Shown here: in pieces, positions 9,384 to 18,845 of the stretch | Layout of the letters: each line of letters opens with the position of its first letter | Position numbering within the stretch: position 1 is the first letter of the stretch | Assembly (NCBI GenBank): GCA_944323645.1 | Contig: CALUTE010000003.1 | Coordinates: 1-64,000 of the forward strand | Length of the DNA: 64,000 nt | Source of the DNA: an uncultured Helicobacter sp. | GTDB taxonomy: Bacteria > Campylobacterota > Campylobacteria > Campylobacterales > Helicobacteraceae | Direction of reading: 5' to 3' | Position numbers and translations under genes: made by a program | The notes under the pieces: model-generated | Database searches by the model: none | Told to the model about the DNA's origin: nothing | What the model saw: the letters and a program-made list of their open reading frames with translations, nothing else

Positions 9384-10718
9384 TTAAGCGAGAGCTCTTC
9401 TAGAGTGCTTCCAGTACCCATTTTTATAAGCAAGATAAAATAATAATGCGCGAATATAAGTCTCAACAAAAATCATAACAAACACCCACCATATACCAAG
9501 CCCCATTGTAATTCCTATCCAAATAGGTGCTATGCGAAAACACCAGATACTACAAGCATTAATCAATAAACTAAGCTTAGTGATCCCAGCACCACGCAAT
9601 ACCCCGTCTAAAACAAACACCCAAATAAGTGGAATCTGCGAGCAACCAACAGCAAGAAGATACATCGATGCAATAGAGACCACCTCTTCAGCACTATTAA
9701 ATATCATCGACAAAGGACGTGCAAAAATAGCCATTACTACACCAAAAATTCCCATAATGACACTAGCAACTTGCAAAATCGTTTTATTCAAATCCATAGC
9801 GATTTCTACACGATTTGCTCCTAGATTCTGTCCAGTTAATGCCATTGCAGCAACCATAAAGCCAAAACCCGGCATAAAGGCAAATGCTTCAATGCGAGAG
9901 CCTATTTCATTGCCTGCTATTGCAAATTCCCCAAAACCAGCAACTATTTTTGTTGTTAGCACAAGCGAACCAAGTGTAAGAAGTCTCTCTATCCCAGAAG
10001 GAACACCGACTTTTAGCGCAATGTAAAAATACCGCCACACAATACGAAAATAAAAATGCTGCGCAAAAAACCGCTTCTTTTTCCATATAAGTATGATAAA
10101 TACAAAAAGTTCCACGTAGCTTGTAAGTACATTCGCACAAGCTGCACCGACAATATTAAGTCCAACGCCAAAAATAAGCAAATAATTAATAAAAATGCAG
10201 AACAATGTAGTAAAAATCCTAACCAAAAAAATACTAAGCGTGTTGCCTATGGCTGCAAATGCCGAAACAATAATGTTTTTTAGCAAAAGAGCTGGTATCC
10301 CAAAAATAGTTATGACTAAAAAAGAGTGAGCAAGATTAGCTGAAGTGGTGCCAACACCAATCCAAGCAATAAATATATCAATACCAATCCAAGCAAATAA
10401 TATAATCGGAGCAGCGCTTAGTAGGCATAACAAAATAAGTGTTGAAAACACTTTAGAAGCCTCCTTGCTGTCTCGCATACCAAAAAACCTTGATATTTGG
10501 GCATTTGTACCAATGTAAAAAATTGCATTAATCGCAAAAAACATCATCATAAACTGCATACCAACAGAGAGGGCGACAATATATTTTTCCCCAAAACGCC
10601 CCATAAAAAACATACTTAAAGCAAGTATAACAATATCTAATAGTGAATTTGCGCCCGAAGGTAGAGCGATGCGAAAAATCTTTCGTAGTTTCTGTGGATA
10701 TGTATAGGAATGAGGCAT
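9384..10718 (-). CDS. MATE family multidrug/sodium efflux protein
   Basis: The 444-residue product has about 12 hydrophobic segments arranged as two related halves, as in MatE-domain antiporters that expel cationic drugs or metabolites using Na+ or H+ gradients. The N-terminal half includes a LPSGANSLLDI stretch, and the second half repeats it as VGVPSGIERLLTLGS, the expected internal duplication. The frame is open up to 10835, but I chose the ATG at 10718: it has AAGG 6 bases upstream, gives the usual family length, and avoids overlapping the divergent coaBC. The substrate cannot be read from the sequence. Confidence 0.85.
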   Translation of the reverse strand: MPHSYTYPQKLRKIFRIALPSGANSLLDIVILALSMFFMGRFGEKYIVALSVGMQFMMMFFAINAIFYIGTNAQISRFFGMRDSKEASKVFSTLILLCLLSAAPIILFAWIGIDIFIAWIGVGTTSANLAHSFLVITIFGIPALLLKNIIVSAFAAIGNTLSIFLVRIFTTLFCIFINYLLIFGVGLNIVGAACANVLTSYVELFVFIILIWKKKRFFAQHFYFRIVWRYFYIALKVGVPSGIERLLTLGSLVLTTKIVAGFGEFAIAGNEIGSRIEAFAFMPGFGFMVAAMALTGQNLGANRVEIAMDLNKTILQVASVIMGIFGVVMAIFARPLSMIFNSAEEVVSIASMYLLAVGCSQIPLIWVFVLDGVLRGAGITKLSLLINACSIWCFRIAPIWIGITMGLGIWWVFVMIFVETYIRALLFYLAYKNGYWKHSRRALA

Positions 10719-10824
10719 AAAGAACCTTGCAATATTTAGGTATGCTAGAATCATACTCAAAACTATACTAAAGAATGCTAAAATTCCTTTAGAAACTAAG
10801 CAGAATCTAAAACTTGGAGCCTGT

Positions 10825-12426
10825 ATGAATACCACTACGCCACGAAATAATCTTGTAGAAATAAACCAAGCCTATACCACCATATTTGAAAGCATTCATC
10901 TCAAAAAAAATATCATACTATGTGTCAGTGCCTCAATCGCAGCCTATAAAGCCATAGAGATTGCAAGCTCTCTCAAAAAACTTGGCGCACGTGTTGGTGT
11001 TGTGATGAGTGAAGAAGCAAAGAAATTTATAACACCCTTAAGCTTTGAAGGTATCACACATATTCGAGTCTTGCACAAAGATTCAGAAGATTGGACACAA
11101 CCACAACAAAAACAAGAATTGTGTCAATTTCAAAGCCATACCAAAACAGATACTCCTACAATGTGCAATCATATTGCATACGCACAGTGGGCAGATATTT
11201 GCATACTTGCTCCAGCAAGTGCAAACACTCTTGCAAAGCTTGCTTATGGCATAGCTGATACACTTATTGTGCAAACCCTCCTTGCCACTAAAGCTCCCAT
11301 ATTGCTCGCTCCTGCGATGAATACACAAATGCTCCTTGCTACACAAACTAAGCAAAACATTGCTATGCTAACACATCTAGGAATGCATATTATCACCCCA
11401 AGAGAAGCACTTCTTGCATGCGATACAAAAGGCTATGGTGCGCTTGCTGAAACCCAAGAAATTCTCTACGAAATTTTACGTGTAGGATACAACGATCCAT
11501 TTTGGCAAGAAAAAGAAGTGTGCATAACTGGCGGAGGAGCAAGCGCTGCAATCGATAATGTACGCGCAATCACGAATCATTCAAGCGGTTTGCAAGCAAG
11601 TACACTTGCTATTGCACTCTATACACTTGGTGCGCGCGTAACACTCATCTCTAGTGCCTTTCCAATACCCTTACCTCGCAGTATAAAAACTATCCAAGTA
11701 CAAAGCAACGAAGAATATGAGCAAGCACTGCTTGACTTAGCAGAATCTAAACCGAATGCGCACACAAAAACACACCAAAAAACAAAACCTCATCTATCAA
11801 AGCATAAAATTTCCACTAAAAAAGACGATCGGATTCTGCTTTTTATGGCAGCAGCTTTGGTGGATTTTGCACCACTTACCCCAAAACAATATAAAATCAA
11901 AAAATCCACCACAACAACAGAATCCAAGAATGCAACAAAAACAGATCCTATCCTGCTAGAACTTCATACCAAAAAAGATGTGTTAGCAAGCCTTGATAAC
12001 AATGTGTTTATTAAAATCGGCTTCAAAGCCGAAGACAATGGTCAAAATGCAATACAAAATGCCAAAAATATGCTTCTTCCTTCTGCAAAGGGAGGCAAAG
12101 GCTGCTCAATCGTATGTCTTAATGTGATAGAATCTAACCAATACACTCTTAAGCATACAAAACATAAAAAGCGCACTACTACCACACCGCACACTCCTTT
12201 CGGAAATCTGCAAAACAAATTTGTTTTGCTTGATACTACAAGTCTTAAGAATCCACAAAATAAACTTATACTTCCACCAAACTCAAAGCTTGCCCTAAGC
12301 TATGAAATAGCAGATTTTGTCAAATCACGTGCCTTTATTTGGGAGAAAACTTCTCCAAGAGAACCAAACACTCCACACCAAAAACAGAGCACAACAAATG
12401 CTACAAAAACTCAACCAGATAGATAA
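10825..12426 (+). CDS. coaBC: Bifunctional phosphopantothenoylcysteine decarboxylase / phosphopantothenate-cysteine ligase
   Basis: This 533-residue enzyme carries out two steps of coenzyme A synthesis: CTP-dependent joining of phosphopantothenate to cysteine, then FMN-dependent decarboxylation. The N-terminal flavoprotein domain holds VSASIAAYKAIE (near residue 35), a conserved active-site histidine region and PAMNTQM. The C-terminal ligase domain has GGGASAAIDNVR, MAAALVDF and KIKK. It is longer than the usual ~400-430 residues because of Lys/Thr/Ser-rich insertions (roughly residues 90-110, 310-335 and around 365 and 445), which look like linkers. The start gives a ~30-residue leader before the conserved domain; a later start is possible. 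Its end overlaps the next gene. Confidence 0.9.
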   Translation: MNTTTPRNNLVEINQAYTTIFESIHLKKNIILCVSASIAAYKAIEIASSLKKLGARVGVVMSEEAKKFITPLSFEGITHIRVLHKDSEDWTQPQQKQELCQFQSHTKTDTPTMCNHIAYAQWADICILAPASANTLAKLAYGIADTLIVQTLLATKAPILLAPAMNTQMLLATQTKQNIAMLTHLGMHIITPREALLACDTKGYGALAETQEILYEILRVGYNDPFWQEKEVCITGGGASAAIDNVRAITNHSSGLQASTLAIALYTLGARVTLISSAFPIPLPRSIKTIQVQSNEEYEQALLDLAESKPNAHTKTHQKTKPHLSKHKISTKKDDRILLFMAAALVDFAPLTPKQYKIKKSTTTTESKNATKTDPILLELHTKKDVLASLDNNVFIKIGFKAEDNGQNAIQNAKNMLLPSAKGGKGCSIVCLNVIESNQYTLKHTKHKKRTTTTPHTPFGNLQNKFVLLDTTSLKNPQNKLILPPNSKLALSYEIADFVKSRAFIWEKTSPREPNTPHQKQSTTNATKTQPDR

Positions 12427-13186
12427 AGCTGCCAAAACCTCACTAGGCACATCATCAACACAGCAATCTCCCAAGCATTTTAATGCTTCTCTGCCAGTAT
12501 TGCTCAAAGTGCTTGCCAAAACACAAGGGAATAATTATCTGCTAAAACTCGGCAATACAACAATCACAACACAATCCAATATCCCACTGCAAATAGGCAA
12601 AACATATTGGGCAAATATGCAGCAAAACCAAGCGGGACAAATTATTTTAAATCGCCTTATTGCGCAGCCCTCTTTTGAAGAGCATTTAAAATATATGCCT
12701 CTAAAGCTCACTTTTGGCGATTTGGCACATCTTGCCAAAGATCCTAAAGCTTTTGTTAATGAGCTCAAAGAGTTCTTGCTTACACATCTTAGTACTCTAT
12801 CTCACAAAGAGGATTTCAAAGAGCTTTCAATGCTTGCAATCTCGCTGACACAAGGCGTACTTTCGCTTGTTATCACTGATGAAGACAAAGATCATCTTAT
12901 ACAAATTGCACCCAAAAAACAACGTGAAGCATTGGATTTTTATGCTATTTTTCCTCGACTTGGTCCTATCCAAGGGAGTATCTTTAATGACAAAGCTACA
13001 GTCCCCGATAAAACCTCACAAGAAGTTTGTTTGTGTGCAGATTTGTGGGTGATGAATGAACAGGTGCAAACACTCTTAGAAGCCAACAGTAAAACACTTG
13101 GGTTTGAGCGTATAAGAATCTTTAGTGATACAATTCCCAAAGAGCTTTTTAGTTTTGCAGATAGTTTGCTTGATATAAAAGGCTAA
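12398..13186 (+). CDS. Uncharacterised FliK-like protein
   Basis: I do not recognise a named gene. The 262-residue product has two visible parts. The N-terminal half (about residues 25-85) is a small beta-rich segment with alternating hydrophobics and a PLQIGKTYWAN turn, resembling the N-terminal barrel of FliK-type hook-length proteins. The C-terminal ~60 residues (CLCADLWV...LGFERIRIF) resemble the compact FliK C-terminal domain. This is pattern recognition, not an alignment. The frame is open from a TTG at 12317, but the ATG at 12398 cuts the overlap with coaBC to 29 bases, so I prefer it; no strong ribosome-binding site favours either. The overlap implies coupling to coaBC. A true fliK exists elsewhere in this window. 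Confidence 0.45.
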   Translation: MLQKLNQIDKAAKTSLGTSSTQQSPKHFNASLPVLLKVLAKTQGNNYLLKLGNTTITTQSNIPLQIGKTYWANMQQNQAGQIILNRLIAQPSFEEHLKYMPLKLTFGDLAHLAKDPKAFVNELKEFLLTHLSTLSHKEDFKELSMLAISLTQGVLSLVITDEDKDHLIQIAPKKQREALDFYAIFPRLGPIQGSIFNDKATVPDKTSQEVCLCADLWVMNEQVQTLLEANSKTLGFERIRIFSDTIPKELFSFADSLLDIKG

Positions 13187-13369
13187 CCCATCAAATCTAT
13201 GCCGAAGTTCTCCTAGGATCAAAATAGTACCTAAATACCAAACAATACAGACACTTCATAATAGATTCTCTAACCACTTTGTGTATATAGTTTTTGTATT
13301 GAACACAATGTAGTTGTAACATATTTACCATTTTATGTTCATATTTTTTATTAAAGCGTGCCAAAAATT

Positions 13370-13398
13370 TTGTACATTGCAAGGTTCTTATTTATACT
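13370..13398 (+). promoter_or_regulatory. Promoter of putA
   Basis: TTGTAC at 13370-13375 and TATACT at 13393-13398 are separated by exactly 17 bases, a good sigma-70-type promoter 35 bases before the putA start. The rest of the 246-base gap after the FliK-like gene (13187-13369) holds no gene I can support; it may contain proline-responsive control, but no operator is obvious. Confidence 0.6.
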
Positions 13399-13432
13399 TA
13401 CAATCATAAAATTAAATAACTTAGGAGCCGCA

Positions 13433-16400
13433 ATGATACAAAAAAGTTTGGCATTAGCTGAAGAGCTACAATCAAAAATAGAAGCAAATATAACACATAA
13501 AGAGCAAGCATTTTATGCGAAAATGCAAAAATTGCTTAACAATCCCAAAAATAAGGTTATGTTAATAGAATTGCTTGATCGCTCATTTCGCTGCAAGGAC
13601 AAAAACGCTAGTTTTGAGTTAATTGAATACACCTTAAAGAAATTTGGCATCGCAGATTTTTTCACGGCTTTTGAGAAGTTCTTACTCCTTAATTTTATCA
13701 CTTTTGGACGTTTTGCGCCAAGCATTTCTGTACCATTTTTTGTCTCTCACTTGCGTAAAGACACAAGCACTATGGTGTTAGATGCTAATGAAAGTTTTTT
13801 AAAACCTCATATGCAAAAAAGAAAGGAAGTGAATAATATCACGCTCAATGTCAATCTCATTGGCGAAGAGGTTTTAGGCGAGGCTGAGAGCGCTTACCGC
13901 ATACAAAAATACGAAGAAGCTCTAAAGTCAGATTATATCACCTATATATCTATCAAAATCACTACCATATTTTCGCAGATTAACATAATAGACTTTGAAT
14001 ACTCCAAAGATGAAGTTGTAAAAAGACTAGATAAACTCTACGCCCTAGCACAAGAAGAAGAAAAAAAGCAAGGCGTAGAAAAATTTATAAATCTTGATAT
14101 GGAGGAATTTAGAGATTTAGAACTTACTGTTGCAGCGTTTATAGAGAGTATAGCAAAATTTGATATTAAAGCCGGAATCGTACTACAAGCCTACATACCT
14201 GATTCTTACGAATATCTTAAAAAACTCTTTAACTTTTCAAAACAAAGAGTATTAGCAGGGAAAAAGCCTATAAAAATTCGCTTTGTAAAAGGTGCAAATA
14301 TGGAAAGTGAGGAAACTATAGCGAGCCAACGTGGCTGGGAGCTTCCAACATTTTATAAAAAAATAGATACAGATAGCAATTACAATAAAATGCTTGATTT
14401 TATCTTGCAAGATGATAATTACAAATACATAAACATAGGCATAGCAAGCCATAATATTTTTGAGATAGCCTATGCTTATACAAGGATAAAAGAAGCAAAT
14501 GCCCTTGAAAGTTTTACCTTTGAAATGCTTGAAGGTATGAGCTTGCAATGCTCTTATGAATTATCTAAAATTCATAATCTAATCCTTTATGCGCCCGTGT
14601 GTGATGAAGCACATTTTAATAATGCCATAGCCTATCTAGTAAGAAGACTTGATGAAAATACAAGCGAAGATAATTTTATGCGGTATTTTTTCAATCTCAA
14701 AGTAGGTGATAAAAACTGGGAAGCACAAAAAGAGCTTTTCTTAAAATCTTTAGAAGGCATTAAAACACTTGATAATAGTACTCATAGAAAACAAGATAGA
14801 AACAAAACTCAAAATGTAGTAAGCTCTTATGAAAGCAAGAGCTTCAAAAACGAAAGTGATACAGACTTTATCCTAGCGCAAAATAGGCAGTGGGCAAAAA
14901 ATATCAAGCAAAAATACGAAAATATAAATTCCTATGATGTTTATCCCGTGATAGAAAATCTTATAAAAGATGAAAGTCTAAACTACATAGAAGTAAAAGA
15001 TAAAATAAAAAGCCGCATAATAGGAAAGGCTTATCTAGCTGGAGAAAAAGAGATAAAAAAAGCCTTAGAAGTAGCTAAAAACTCTAAATTCAAAGAAAAA
15101 AGTTTTGATGAAATTCATCAAATTCTAGCGCGTGCTGCACAGCTTATGAGGGAAAAAAGAGGAGATTTAATAGGTATTGCGGCTTTAGAGGTTGGCAAAA
15201 CCTTTTTGGAAATTGATCCTGAAGTTAGCGAGGCTATTGATTTTACTGAGTTTTATCCGCATTCTTTGCGAGTTTTAAGAGAGCAAAACCCCAAAACAAA
15301 ATTTAGCCCCAAGGGAATAGGCGTAACCATAGCACCTTGGAATTTTCCTGTGGGAATTTCAGTAGGAACTATAGTAGCACCACTTGCTGCTGGAAATGTA
15401 GTGATTTATAAGCCCTCATCACTATCTATGCTTACTGGATATATGATTTGCGAACTTCTTTGGGAGGCTGGAATTCCAAAAGATGCGCTTATTTTCTTAC
15501 CCTCAAAGGGAAGTGATATTTCAAAATACTTACTTGTAGATGAGGCTGTGAAATTTAGCATACTTACAGGAGGGGAAGAAACTGCTTATAAGATGTTAAA
15601 GGCTAATCCTACACTGCTTTTAAGCGCTGAAACAGGGGGCAAAAATGCCACTATAGTTTCAAAATTTGCAGACAGAGATAGTGCGATTAAAAACATAATT
15701 CACTCTGCCTTTTCAAATTCAGGGCAAAAATGCTCGGCTACTTCCTTACTTGTGCTAGAAGAAGAGGTATATAATGATGAGGATTTTAAAAAGACCCTTG
15801 TAGATGCAGCTTCATCTATGCTTGTTGGTTCGCCATTTGAATTCAAAAACAAGATCGCTGCCCTTTGCGATGAGATAGATCCAAAAGTACAAAAAGCCTT
15901 AGATGAGCTTAAGCCTTATGAAGAATGGGCTTTAAAGCCTAAATTTATAGATGATAACTTGCACTTAATGACTCCGGGTATAAAATATGGTACGAAAAAA
16001 GGTGATTTTACCCATATGACAGAGCTTTTTGCACCTATATTAACCGTGATGAAAGCAAAGGATTTACAAGAAGCCATAGAAATAGTAAATTCCACAGGAT
16101 ACGGCTTAACAGCTGGTTTTGAGAGCCTTGATGAAAGAGAATGGGAGTATTTCCACACCCACATAGAAGCTGGAAATATCTACATAAACAAACCAACAAC
16201 GGGCGCGATCGTGCTTCGTCAGCCTTTTGGTGGGATTAAAAAATCTGCCATTGGCTTTGGCAGAAAGGTTGGAATCTACAATTACATCACGCAGTTTTTG
16301 GATATAAGTCAAGAAAGTGCAGATAATAATCTTTTAGAAAATGGATTCTCCACTGCCTTAGATTCTTTAAATAAAAATACAAAAGAATTGGCAAATATAA

Positions 16401-16918
16401 GCACCATAGCAAAATCCTATGCCTATCACCATAAAAATGAGTTTTCTTTAGCCAAAGATTATGTTGGTATCAGAGGGGAAGAAAATCTTTTCTCTTATAA
16501 CAAAATACAGAATCTAGCTTTTAGGGTATGCAACAAAGATAGTTTGCAAGATATTTTAGGAGTTATCTTGGCTGCCAATACATCAAGAGTAAAACTGCTT
16601 GTGAGTTTTGACAAAAATAGCAATATAGACACAGCAAAAGAGCTTTGCGAACAAATAGCTTTGCAAGCTGATTTTATAGAAGAAAATGAAGAAAGTTTCA
16701 TAGCAAAAATTTCACAATATGAAAGAATCCGTTACCACGCAAAACCTAGCATAGCTGATGAAATTTATCAAAAAGCAGCTTCTTTAGCTAAGATTATTAT
16801 TAGGGATAAACCACTTTTAAATGGACGCTTTGAGCTCTTATTCTATCATAACGAGAAATCTCTGAGTATTTCATACCATCGTTATGGTAATCTTGGCATT
16901 CGTGCATTACAACGCTAA
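13433..16918 (+). CDS. putA: Bifunctional proline dehydrogenase / glutamate-semialdehyde dehydrogenase
   Basis: The 1161-residue enzyme oxidises proline to glutamate: the FAD-dependent proline dehydrogenase half feeds the quinone pool, and the NAD-dependent aldehyde dehydrogenase half finishes the reaction. In the first half are [15 protein letters not shown] and [11 protein letters not shown] (about residues 245-290). In the second half are [10 protein letters not shown] (near 635), [10 protein letters not shown] (catalytic Glu) and NSGQKCSA (catalytic Cys). There is no N-terminal ribbon-helix-helix domain, so it should not repress its own operon as E. coli PutA does. The start at 13433 has TAGGAG 5 bases upstream. 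putP follows 11 bases later. Codon use looks more AT-rich than the neighbours, and the window's frequent AGAATCT word is absent from about its first 2.9 kb. Confidence 0.95.
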   Translation: MIQKSLALAEELQSKIEANITHKEQAFYAKMQKLLNNPKNKVMLIELLDRSFRCKDKNASFELIEYTLKKFGIADFFTAFEKFLLLNFITFGRFAPSISVPFFVSHLRKDTSTMVLDANESFLKPHMQKRKEVNNITLNVNLIGEEVLGEAESAYRIQKYEEALKSDYITYISIKITTIFSQINIIDFEYSKDEVVKRLDKLYALAQEEEKKQGVEKFINLDMEEFRDLELTVAAFIESIAKFDIKAGIVLQAYIPDSYEYLKKLFNFSKQRVLAGKKPIKIRFVKGANMESEETIASQRGWELPTFYKKIDTDSNYNKMLDFILQDDNYKYINIGIASHNIFEIAYAYTRIKEANALESFTFEMLEGMSLQCSYELSKIHNLILYAPVCDEAHFNNAIAYLVRRLDENTSEDNFMRYFFNLKVGDKNWEAQKELFLKSLEGIKTLDNSTHRKQDRNKTQNVVSSYESKSFKNESDTDFILAQNRQWAKNIKQKYENINSYDVYPVIENLIKDESLNYIEVKDKIKSRIIGKAYLAGEKEIKKALEVAKNSKFKEKSFDEIHQILARAAQLMREKRGDLIGIAALEVGKTFLEIDPEVSEAIDFTEFYPHSLRVLREQNPKTKFSPKGIGVTIAPWNFPVGISVGTIVAPLAAGNVVIYKPSSLSMLTGYMICELLWEAGIPKDALIFLPSKGSDISKYLLVDEAVKFSILTGGEETAYKMLKANPTLLLSAETGGKNATIVSKFADRDSAIKNIIHSAFSNSGQKCSATSLLVLEEEVYNDEDFKKTLVDAASSMLVGSPFEFKNKIAALCDEIDPKVQKALDELKPYEEWALKPKFIDDNLHLMTPGIKYGTKKGDFTHMTELFAPILTVMKAKDLQEAIEIVNSTGYGLTAGFESLDEREWEYFHTHIEAGNIYINKPTTGAIVLRQPFGGIKKSAIGFGRKVGIYNYITQFLDISQESADNNLLENGFSTALDSLNKNTKELANISTIAKSYAYHHKNEFSLAKDYVGIRGEENLFSYNKIQNLAFRVCNKDSLQDILGVILAANTSRVKLLVSFDKNSNIDTAKELCEQIALQADFIEENEESFIAKISQYERIRYHAKPSIADEIYQKAASLAKIIIRDKPLLNGRFELLFYHNEKSLSISYHRYGNLGIRALQR

Positions 16919-16929
16919 AGGAGGAAACA

Positions 16930-18693
16930 ATGGAAGTAGTCAATATTAACACACCTATTGCAATAATGTTTGTAAGCTATGCTGCGTTAATGCTCTTTAT
17001 AGGTTTTTATTTTTATAGACAAAACAAAAGTACAGAAGATTATTTCTTAGGTGGTCGCTCTATGGGTCCGGTGGTTTCAGCACTATCAGCTGGAGCTTCA
17101 GATATGAGCGGGTGGCTTTTGATGGGCTTACCCGGAGCATTGTATGTGAGTGGATTTATTGATAGTTATATTGCTATAGGTTTGACAATAGGGGCTACTC
17201 TCAATTGGATTTTTATTTCAAAAAGACTTAGAATTTACACAAGTGTGGTGGCTAACTCTCTTACAATTCCTGATTATTTTGAAACACGATTTAGTGATGA
17301 TAAACATATTTTACGCGTAATTTGTGCGGTAGTAATCCTTATTTTCTTTACTTTTTATGTATCTTCAGGGCTTGTAAGTGGTGCAAAACTTTTTGAAGAG
17401 GTCTTTGGTATAAGATACTCATACGCCCTTACCACAGGAACAATCATCATTGTAGCTTATACGTTCTTTGGAGGCTACAAAGCAGTATGCTGGACAGATA
17501 TGATTCAAGGACTACTTATGCTTCTAGCTCTTGTGATTGTGCCTATCGTTATGCTTTCACACATAGGTGGATTTGATGAAGCAACAAAATATATCAAACT
17601 CTCTGATGATTCAAGCAAAAAGATTTTAGAGCTTCAGGAGCAAGCCCCAGTTCTAACAGACAATCTTGAAAGTCTTATTGATACACTAAAAAACACACAA
17701 GATCGAAGTATTCAATTTTCTAAGATTCCCGAACAATTCAGAAACGATGCCGATATTTTGGCACTCTTTGGCGATAAGGCAGCAATCACCCCTAGAGATC
17801 TAGCGCACAAGCTAGAATCTGCGCTGCAAGCAAATGATTATGCTACTTTCAACTCTTTACTATCAGCATTCACAAAGATACCTTTTGTGGCGAAGGAACG
17901 TTTGCAATGGTTTGATGGCGTTTCACTGATAGGAATTATCTCTGCTCTTGCATGGGGGCTTGGCTATTTTGGACAACCCCATATCCTTGTACGTTTTATG
18001 TCAATCCGATCAACTAAAGACATTCCCACTGCAACTTTTATCGGCATAGCTTGGATGGCAATATGTCTCGTTGCAGCTTGCTTTATTGGTATGCTAGGCG
18101 TGGCGTATATCAATAAATTTGACCTCTCCTTAACAGATCCCGAACGAATCTTTATTGTAATGTCGCAACTGCTATTTAATCCTTGGGTGGCTGGAATCTT
18201 ACTTAGTGCGATTTTAGCAGCGATTATGAGCACAGCAAGCTCTCAACTCCTTGTTTCAAGCTCAACTATCGCAGAAGATTTTTACAAAAAGATTTTTAAG
18301 CAAGAAGCTTCTGAAGCAATGGTGCTGCGACTTGGCAAAATTGGTGTGCTTGTAGTAGCACTTATTGCCTTTGTTATCTCTACAGACAAAAATTCTAGTG
18401 TGCTTAGTATTGTAGCCTATGCTTGGGCTGGGTTTGGATCATCTTTTGGTTCGGTGATGCTTTTCTCGCTCTTTTGGAGTAGAATGACAAGAATTGGAGC
18501 AATTGCTGGAATGATTAGTGGCGCAGCTACTGTGGTGATTTGGAAGCAATTTTTTGCCCATACGGGTGTGTATGAGATTATCCCAGGATTTTTGATAGCT
18601 TCTTTAGCGATTGTTATCTTTAGCTTAGTGAGCAATGTGCGTCCAGGCACCAAAGCTGCATACCAAAAAATGCTAGAAAATCTTTCATCTTAA
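16930..18693 (+). CDS. putP: Sodium/proline symporter with an extra hydrophilic loop
   Basis: This 587-residue member of the sodium:solute symporter family imports proline with Na+ for PutA, which lies just upstream (AAAGGAGG spans the gap). Typical PutP motifs are visible: [22 protein letters not shown] near the N-terminus, [21 protein letters not shown], and [16 protein letters not shown]. PutP is normally about 490-510 residues. The excess is one block of roughly 80 residues (about 225-320) between [12 protein letters not shown] and [11 protein letters not shown], a loop that is short in the family. The insert is charged and helical in character with no membrane segment. The reading frame is intact across it, so it is not a frameshift artefact. 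Confidence 0.92.
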   Translation: MEVVNINTPIAIMFVSYAALMLFIGFYFYRQNKSTEDYFLGGRSMGPVVSALSAGASDMSGWLLMGLPGALYVSGFIDSYIAIGLTIGATLNWIFISKRLRIYTSVVANSLTIPDYFETRFSDDKHILRVICAVVILIFFTFYVSSGLVSGAKLFEEVFGIRYSYALTTGTIIIVAYTFFGGYKAVCWTDMIQGLLMLLALVIVPIVMLSHIGGFDEATKYIKLSDDSSKKILELQEQAPVLTDNLESLIDTLKNTQDRSIQFSKIPEQFRNDADILALFGDKAAITPRDLAHKLESALQANDYATFNSLLSAFTKIPFVAKERLQWFDGVSLIGIISALAWGLGYFGQPHILVRFMSIRSTKDIPTATFIGIAWMAICLVAACFIGMLGVAYINKFDLSLTDPERIFIVMSQLLFNPWVAGILLSAILAAIMSTASSQLLVSSSTIAEDFYKKIFKQEASEAMVLRLGKIGVLVVALIAFVISTDKNSSVLSIVAYAWAGFGSSFGSVMLFSLFWSRMTRIGAIAGMISGAATVVIWKQFFAHTGVYEIIPGFLIASLAIVIFSLVSNVRPGTKAAYQKMLENLSS

Positions 18694-18726
18694 GCATTTA
18701 TACTTTCCAAACTTTATCCAACAAAC

Positions 18727-18755
18727 TAGATTCTAGATGCAAAAGCTAGAATCTA
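18727..18755. repeat. Inverted repeat of the TAGATTCTAG element
   Basis: TAGATTCTAG (18727-18736) and its exact reverse complement (18746-18755) flank a 9-base loop, a potential 10-bp hairpin between putP and gyrA. There is no T run after it on the plus strand, so it is a weak candidate for a terminator. Both arms contain the over-represented AGATTCT/AGAATCT word. Confidence 0.5.
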
Positions 18756-18772
18756 TAAGGCTAGCGAGAATC

Positions 18773-18799
18773 TTGTTTTAAGCAAATCTAGGTTATAAT
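18773..18799 (+). promoter_or_regulatory. Promoter of gyrA
   Basis: TATAAT at 18794-18799 is preceded by TTGTTT at 18773-18778 with a 15-base spacer (16 if read as CTTGTT). It lies 46 bases before the gyrA start and separates gyrA from the put operon. Confidence 0.6.
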
Positions 18800-18845
18800 A
18801 CTGCTTCTTTCAGATATTTCCGCTTGTGTTTAATTAGGAGCAATA

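Noticed and set aside
10825-12426. Lys/Thr-rich stretches in coaBC as possible frameshifts
   Set aside because: The frame is continuous and ligase motifs follow after the stretches, so they are insertions rather than errors.
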